5,485 bases of DNA, taken from an uncultured Ruminococcus sp. (GTDB lineage Bacteria; Bacillota; Clostridia; Oscillospirales; Ruminococcaceae). Positions 3,055-5,485 of this stretch are shown piece after piece. The position numbers and the translations under genes are program-made. How positions within the stretch are numbered: the first letter of the stretch is position 1; each line of letters starts with the position of its first letter. Under the pieces are notes generated by a model. It was given only the letters and a program-made list of their open reading frames with translations, ran no database searches and had not been told where the DNA came from. The stretch covers positions 1 to 5,485 of the forward strand of contig CANQCJ010000151.1 in the NCBI GenBank assembly GCA_947589205.1. Reading direction: 5' to 3'.

Positions 3055-5085
3055 ATGGCAAAAACTTCGGCGCGTTCACGCGCGGGAAAAAAGGAATACG
3101 ATAACGAATCTATAGAGGTTCTCGAGGGGGCGGACAGAGTCCGCAAAAGACCGGCGGCGATATTGGGCTCGGACGGGATAGAGGGCTGTAAGCATACCGT
3201 GCTCGAGATACTCGCAAATTCCATAGACGAAGCGCGCGGCGGTTTCGGAAAGAAAATTATTCTTACAAAATTTTCCGACGGCAGCTACGAGATAGAGGAT
3301 TTCGGACGCGGCTGCCCGGTCGATTATAACAACGCCCAGCAGCGTTATAACTGGGAGCTTGTATACTGCGAGCTTTACGCGGGCGGAAAATATAATAACA
3401 ACAACGGCAGCATATACGAATTTTCACTCGGCTTGAACGGTCTCGGAGCCTGCGCGACGCAGTATTCTAGCGAATATATGGACGTTACCGTCTACCGCGA
3501 CGGGTTTGAATACTCGCTGCATTTTGAAAAGGGCGTAAACATCGGCGGGCTTTTGAAAAAGCCCTATAAGGGCAAACGCACCGGCACGGTGCAGCGCTGG
3601 AGACCCGACTTAGAGGTCTTTACCGATACGAATATCCCCTCGGAATTTTTTGAGGATACGCTGAAAAAGCAGGCGGTGGTAAATCCCGGAGTGGAGTTTA
3701 TTTTCAAGGATCAGCGCGCGGACGGAGGCTTTGAGGAGAAAAAATATTTTTACGAAAACGGCATAAGCGACTATGTGACGGAGATAACCGAGGATAAGTC
3801 GCTTTCGAGCGTGCAGTATTTCGAGGGCGAAAGAGTGGGCAGAGACAGAAGCGACAAGGAGGATTACCGCGTAAGGCTGTCGGTGGCGTTTACCTTTTCC
3901 AACAAGGTCAAGTGCGCGGAATATTACCACAATTCCAGCTATCTCGAGCACGGCGGCTCGCCCGAGGACGCGGTGAAGCTTGCGTTTACCTATACGATAA
4001 ACAGCTATCTTAAAAACAACGGCAGGTACAACAAAAACGAAAAGCCGATAATTTTCGCGGATATCGAAGAATGCTTAGTTATAGTTTCAAGCTCCTTTTC
4101 AACGCTCGCCTCCTATGAGAACCAGACCAAAAAAGCGATAACCAATAAATTCATCAAGGACTGCATGAACGAATTTCTGCGGCAGAATTTAGAGGTCTAC
4201 TTCATGGAAAAGCCCGACGAAGCGCAGAAAATATGCGATCAGGTGCTGATAAACAAGCGCAGCCGCGAAAAAGCCGAGATAAGCCGTCTCGACCTTAAAA
4301 AAGCTCTGTCGGCAAAAAACGACCTTGCCAATCAGGTGGCAAAATTCAACGACTGCCGCTCAAAGGACGTAAGCGTCCGCGAGCTTTATATCGTCGAGGG
4401 AGATTCGGCGTTAGGCTCGGTAAAAATGGCGCGCAACGCCGAATTTCAGGCGGTCATTCCGATACGCGGAAAAATTCTCAACTGCCTTAAAGCCGATTAT
4501 GCGAAAATTTTCAAAAGCGAGATAATCACCGATCTGATAAAGGTCTTGGGCTGCGGCGTGGAGGTGAAGAGCGAGGGAAAAAGATCCGGCAAAAGCCTTT
4601 CCAATTTCAACATAAACGGTCTGCGCTGGAACAAAATAATAATCTGCACCGATGCCGACTACGACGGCTTCCAGATTCGCACCCTCGTGCTGACAATGCT
4701 CTACCGCCTGACCCCCACGCTGATAAACGAGGGCTATGTCTACATCGCCGAATCGCCGCTTTTCGAGATAACCGTCAAGGAAAAAAACGGCAGGGAAAAA
4801 GCCTATTTTGCCTATGACGAGAACGAAAAGAACGAAATATTAAAAATGATCGGCAGCAAAAAATACACGCTCCAGCGTTCAAAGGGTCTCGGCGAGAACG
4901 AAGCGGAGATGATGAGCCTTACCACGATGAATCCGCAGACGAGACGTTTGATAAAAGTAAATCCCGCCGACGCCGAACAGACCGCCTTCATGTTCGATAT
5001 GCTTTTAGGCGATAATTTACAGGGCAGAAAAGACCACATCTCCCAATTCGGTCATGATTATCTGGATATGGCTGATATTTCATAG
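3055..5085 (+). CDS. Divergent type IIA topoisomerase B subunit (GyrB/ParE paralogue)
   Basis: A 676-residue protein with the domain order of GyrB/ParE. The GHKL ATPase has VLEGADRVRKRP (22-33), catalytic E51 and Mg-binding N55 in EILANSIDEA, GRG (84-86), LYAGGKY (107-113) and GLNGLGA (126-132). The transducer has the ATP-contacting QTK (357-359). The TOPRIM domain has EGDSA (448-452) and DADYD (533-537), with all metal-binding acidic residues present, followed by RSKGLGE (608-614). Enzymatic competence is therefore likely. It departs from standard GyrB in AAILG for GMYIG, GLNGLGA for GLHGVGA and EGDSALGS for EGDSAGGS. I recall similar second B-subunit paralogues in Clostridia, often beside an A-subunit gene; none is visible here. 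GAGGTGG (3041-3047), 7 nt before the ATG, fixes the start. A strong terminator follows. Gyrase, topoisomerase IV or a specialised role cannot be separated from sequence alone. Confidence 0.88.
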   Translation: MAKTSARSRAGKKEYDNESIEVLEGADRVRKRPAAILGSDGIEGCKHTVLEILANSIDEARGGFGKKIILTKFSDGSYEIEDFGRGCPVDYNNAQQRYNWELVYCELYAGGKYNNNNGSIYEFSLGLNGLGACATQYSSEYMDVTVYRDGFEYSLHFEKGVNIGGLLKKPYKGKRTGTVQRWRPDLEVFTDTNIPSEFFEDTLKKQAVVNPGVEFIFKDQRADGGFEEKKYFYENGISDYVTEITEDKSLSSVQYFEGERVGRDRSDKEDYRVRLSVAFTFSNKVKCAEYYHNSSYLEHGGSPEDAVKLAFTYTINSYLKNNGRYNKNEKPIIFADIEECLVIVSSSFSTLASYENQTKKAITNKFIKDCMNEFLRQNLEVYFMEKPDEAQKICDQVLINKRSREKAEISRLDLKKALSAKNDLANQVAKFNDCRSKDVSVRELYIVEGDSALGSVKMARNAEFQAVIPIRGKILNCLKADYAKIFKSEIITDLIKVLGCGVEVKSEGKRSGKSLSNFNINGLRWNKIIICTDADYDGFQIRTLVLTMLYRLTPTLINEGYVYIAESPLFEITVKEKNGREKAYFAYDENEKNEILKMIGSKKYTLQRSKGLGENEAEMMSLTTMNPQTRRLIKVNPADAEQTAFMFDMLLGDNLQGRKDHISQFGHDYLDMADIS

Positions 5086-5097
5086 ATAAAAGGGATA

Positions 5098-5128
5098 AGC
5101 CGCCGACCTCAGCCGTCGGCGGCTTTTT
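5098..5128 (+). terminator. Strong terminator of the topoisomerase-like gene
   Basis: GCCGCCGAC (5099-5107) pairs perfectly with GTCGGCGGC (5115-5123) around a 7-nt loop; T5 follows. It lies 13 bp after the stop, which isolates this gene from anything downstream. Confidence 0.95.
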
Positions 5129-5146
5129 AAAAACAGCTCCGATCTC

Positions 5147-5183
5147 AGAGGATACCGCCCGCAGCGGTCGTCCTCTTTTTTTT
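5147..5183 (+). terminator. Second terminator hairpin, same family as the toxin-locus hairpins
   Basis: AGAGGA (5147-5152) pairs with TCCTCT (5171-5176) and ACCGC (5154-5158) with GCGGT (5164-5168) across a small internal loop; T8 follows. The sequence closely matches the hairpins at 147-178 and 1855-1889, read on their minus strand. It backs up the terminator at 5098-5128. From 5184 to 5289 I see only AT-rich DNA and a short CGGCT-A-AGCCG repeat (5226-5236). Confidence 0.85.
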
Positions 5184-5289
5184 AACACAAATTCCACGGA
5201 TAACGGCAGTCTGCCCGCGAACACTCGGCTAAGCCGCGCGGAGCTAAAAAATATAATAAAAATTTCTTCTGACAAAAAACAAAAAAACA

Positions 5290-5318
5290 TTGACAACCCC
5301 CGACTTTTTTGTTATAAT
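5290..5318 (+). promoter_or_regulatory. Exact-consensus promoter of the right-edge gene
   Basis: TTGACA (5290-5295), a 17-bp spacer and TATAAT (5313-5318). The transcript would start near 5325, very close to the GAGGTG (5329-5334) ribosome site. Confidence 0.88.
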
Positions 5319-5338
5319 TTAAGAAAGCGAGGTGTATT

Positions 5339-5485
5339 TTGTCAGTGAACGCAATAACTATAGGCATGATCGGCGTTATGTGCCTGCTTGCGGGGATACA
5401 GGGCGCGCTGCTTGTTTCCTGCTTAAAAAAATGCAGGGAAACGGACAATGAGCCGGGGGAGGAACGCATTAAAAAGCTCTATCAC
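5339..5485 (+). CDS. Small membrane protein, N-terminal part only (runs off the window)
   Basis: An open frame of 49 codons continues past the window edge. It reads MSVNAITIG, a hydrophobic stretch (about residues 5-28, ending ALLVSC), then LKKCRETDNEPGEERIKKLYH, which is charged. This fits a single N-terminal membrane anchor with a cytoplasmic tail. The start is uncertain: TTG 5339 lies 4 nt and GTG 5345 lies 10 nt after GAGGTG (5329-5334), and neither spacing is ideal. ATG 5366 is too far away and would remove part of the helix. The dedicated consensus promoter supports a real gene. I recognise no family. Confidence 0.6.
   Translation, partial: MSVNAITIGMIGVMCLLAGIQGALLVSCLKKCRETDNEPGEERIKKLYH

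Noticed and set aside
5182..5469. Minus-strand 95- and 102-residue frames at the right edge
   Set aside because: They run across a consensus promoter, a terminator and the topoisomerase gene end, and have no ribosome site.

Overview
The window looks like chromosomal DNA of a low-to-mid GC Firmicute, most likely a gut Clostridia/Oscillospiraceae-type anaerobe. This is inferred from AGGAGG/AGGTG ribosome sites, exact TTGACA-17-TATAAT sigma-A promoters, AT-rich intergenic DNA around roughly 50% GC genes, frequent ATA isoleucine codons, an anaerobe-style stand-alone phenylacetate-CoA ligase, and a divergent GyrB/ParE paralogue of a kind I associate with these bacteria. No database search was possible.

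Layout. Positions 1-354 hold a minus-strand locus with a toxin-like small ORF, an exact-consensus promoter at its right end and a damaged opposing promoter at its left end. Positions 445-1805 are a single-gene unit for phenylacetate-CoA ligase (paaK) with its own promoter. Positions 1802-2131 hold a second copy of the same small locus, apparently intact: a 25-residue membrane peptide on the minus strand (1939-2016), a Shine-Dalgarno locked in a GCAA hairpin, and a convergent promoter making a roughly 90-nt antisense RNA that covers exactly the 3' untranslated part of the toxin message. This has the architecture of a type I toxin-antitoxin system. A divergent promoter at 2156-2184 drives a 77-residue two-helix membrane protein (2258-2491), which ends at a strong terminator.

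Positions 2592-2860 hold a minus-strand tRNA unit: promoter, tRNA-Pro(GGG), an intrinsic terminator, then tRNA-Pro(CGG). Positions 3055-5085 encode a 676-residue type IIA topoisomerase B-subunit paralogue with intact ATPase and TOPRIM motifs but atypical surrounding sequence; no A subunit follows. Two terminators follow it, the second carrying the same hairpin that ends the toxin loci. At the right edge an exact-consensus promoter starts a small membrane-protein gene cut off by the window.

How it fits together. The main novelty candidate is the pair of type I toxin-like loci flanking paaK. Their 25-residue cores align without gaps (11 identities), their promoters and 3' hairpins match, and the left copy shows loss of the SD, the antisense -35 and the stop codon. 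paaK has no terminator of its own before the right locus, so its read-through would make toxin antisense RNA and probably end at the antisense terminator. The tRNA and topoisomerase units appear independent housekeeping neighbours.
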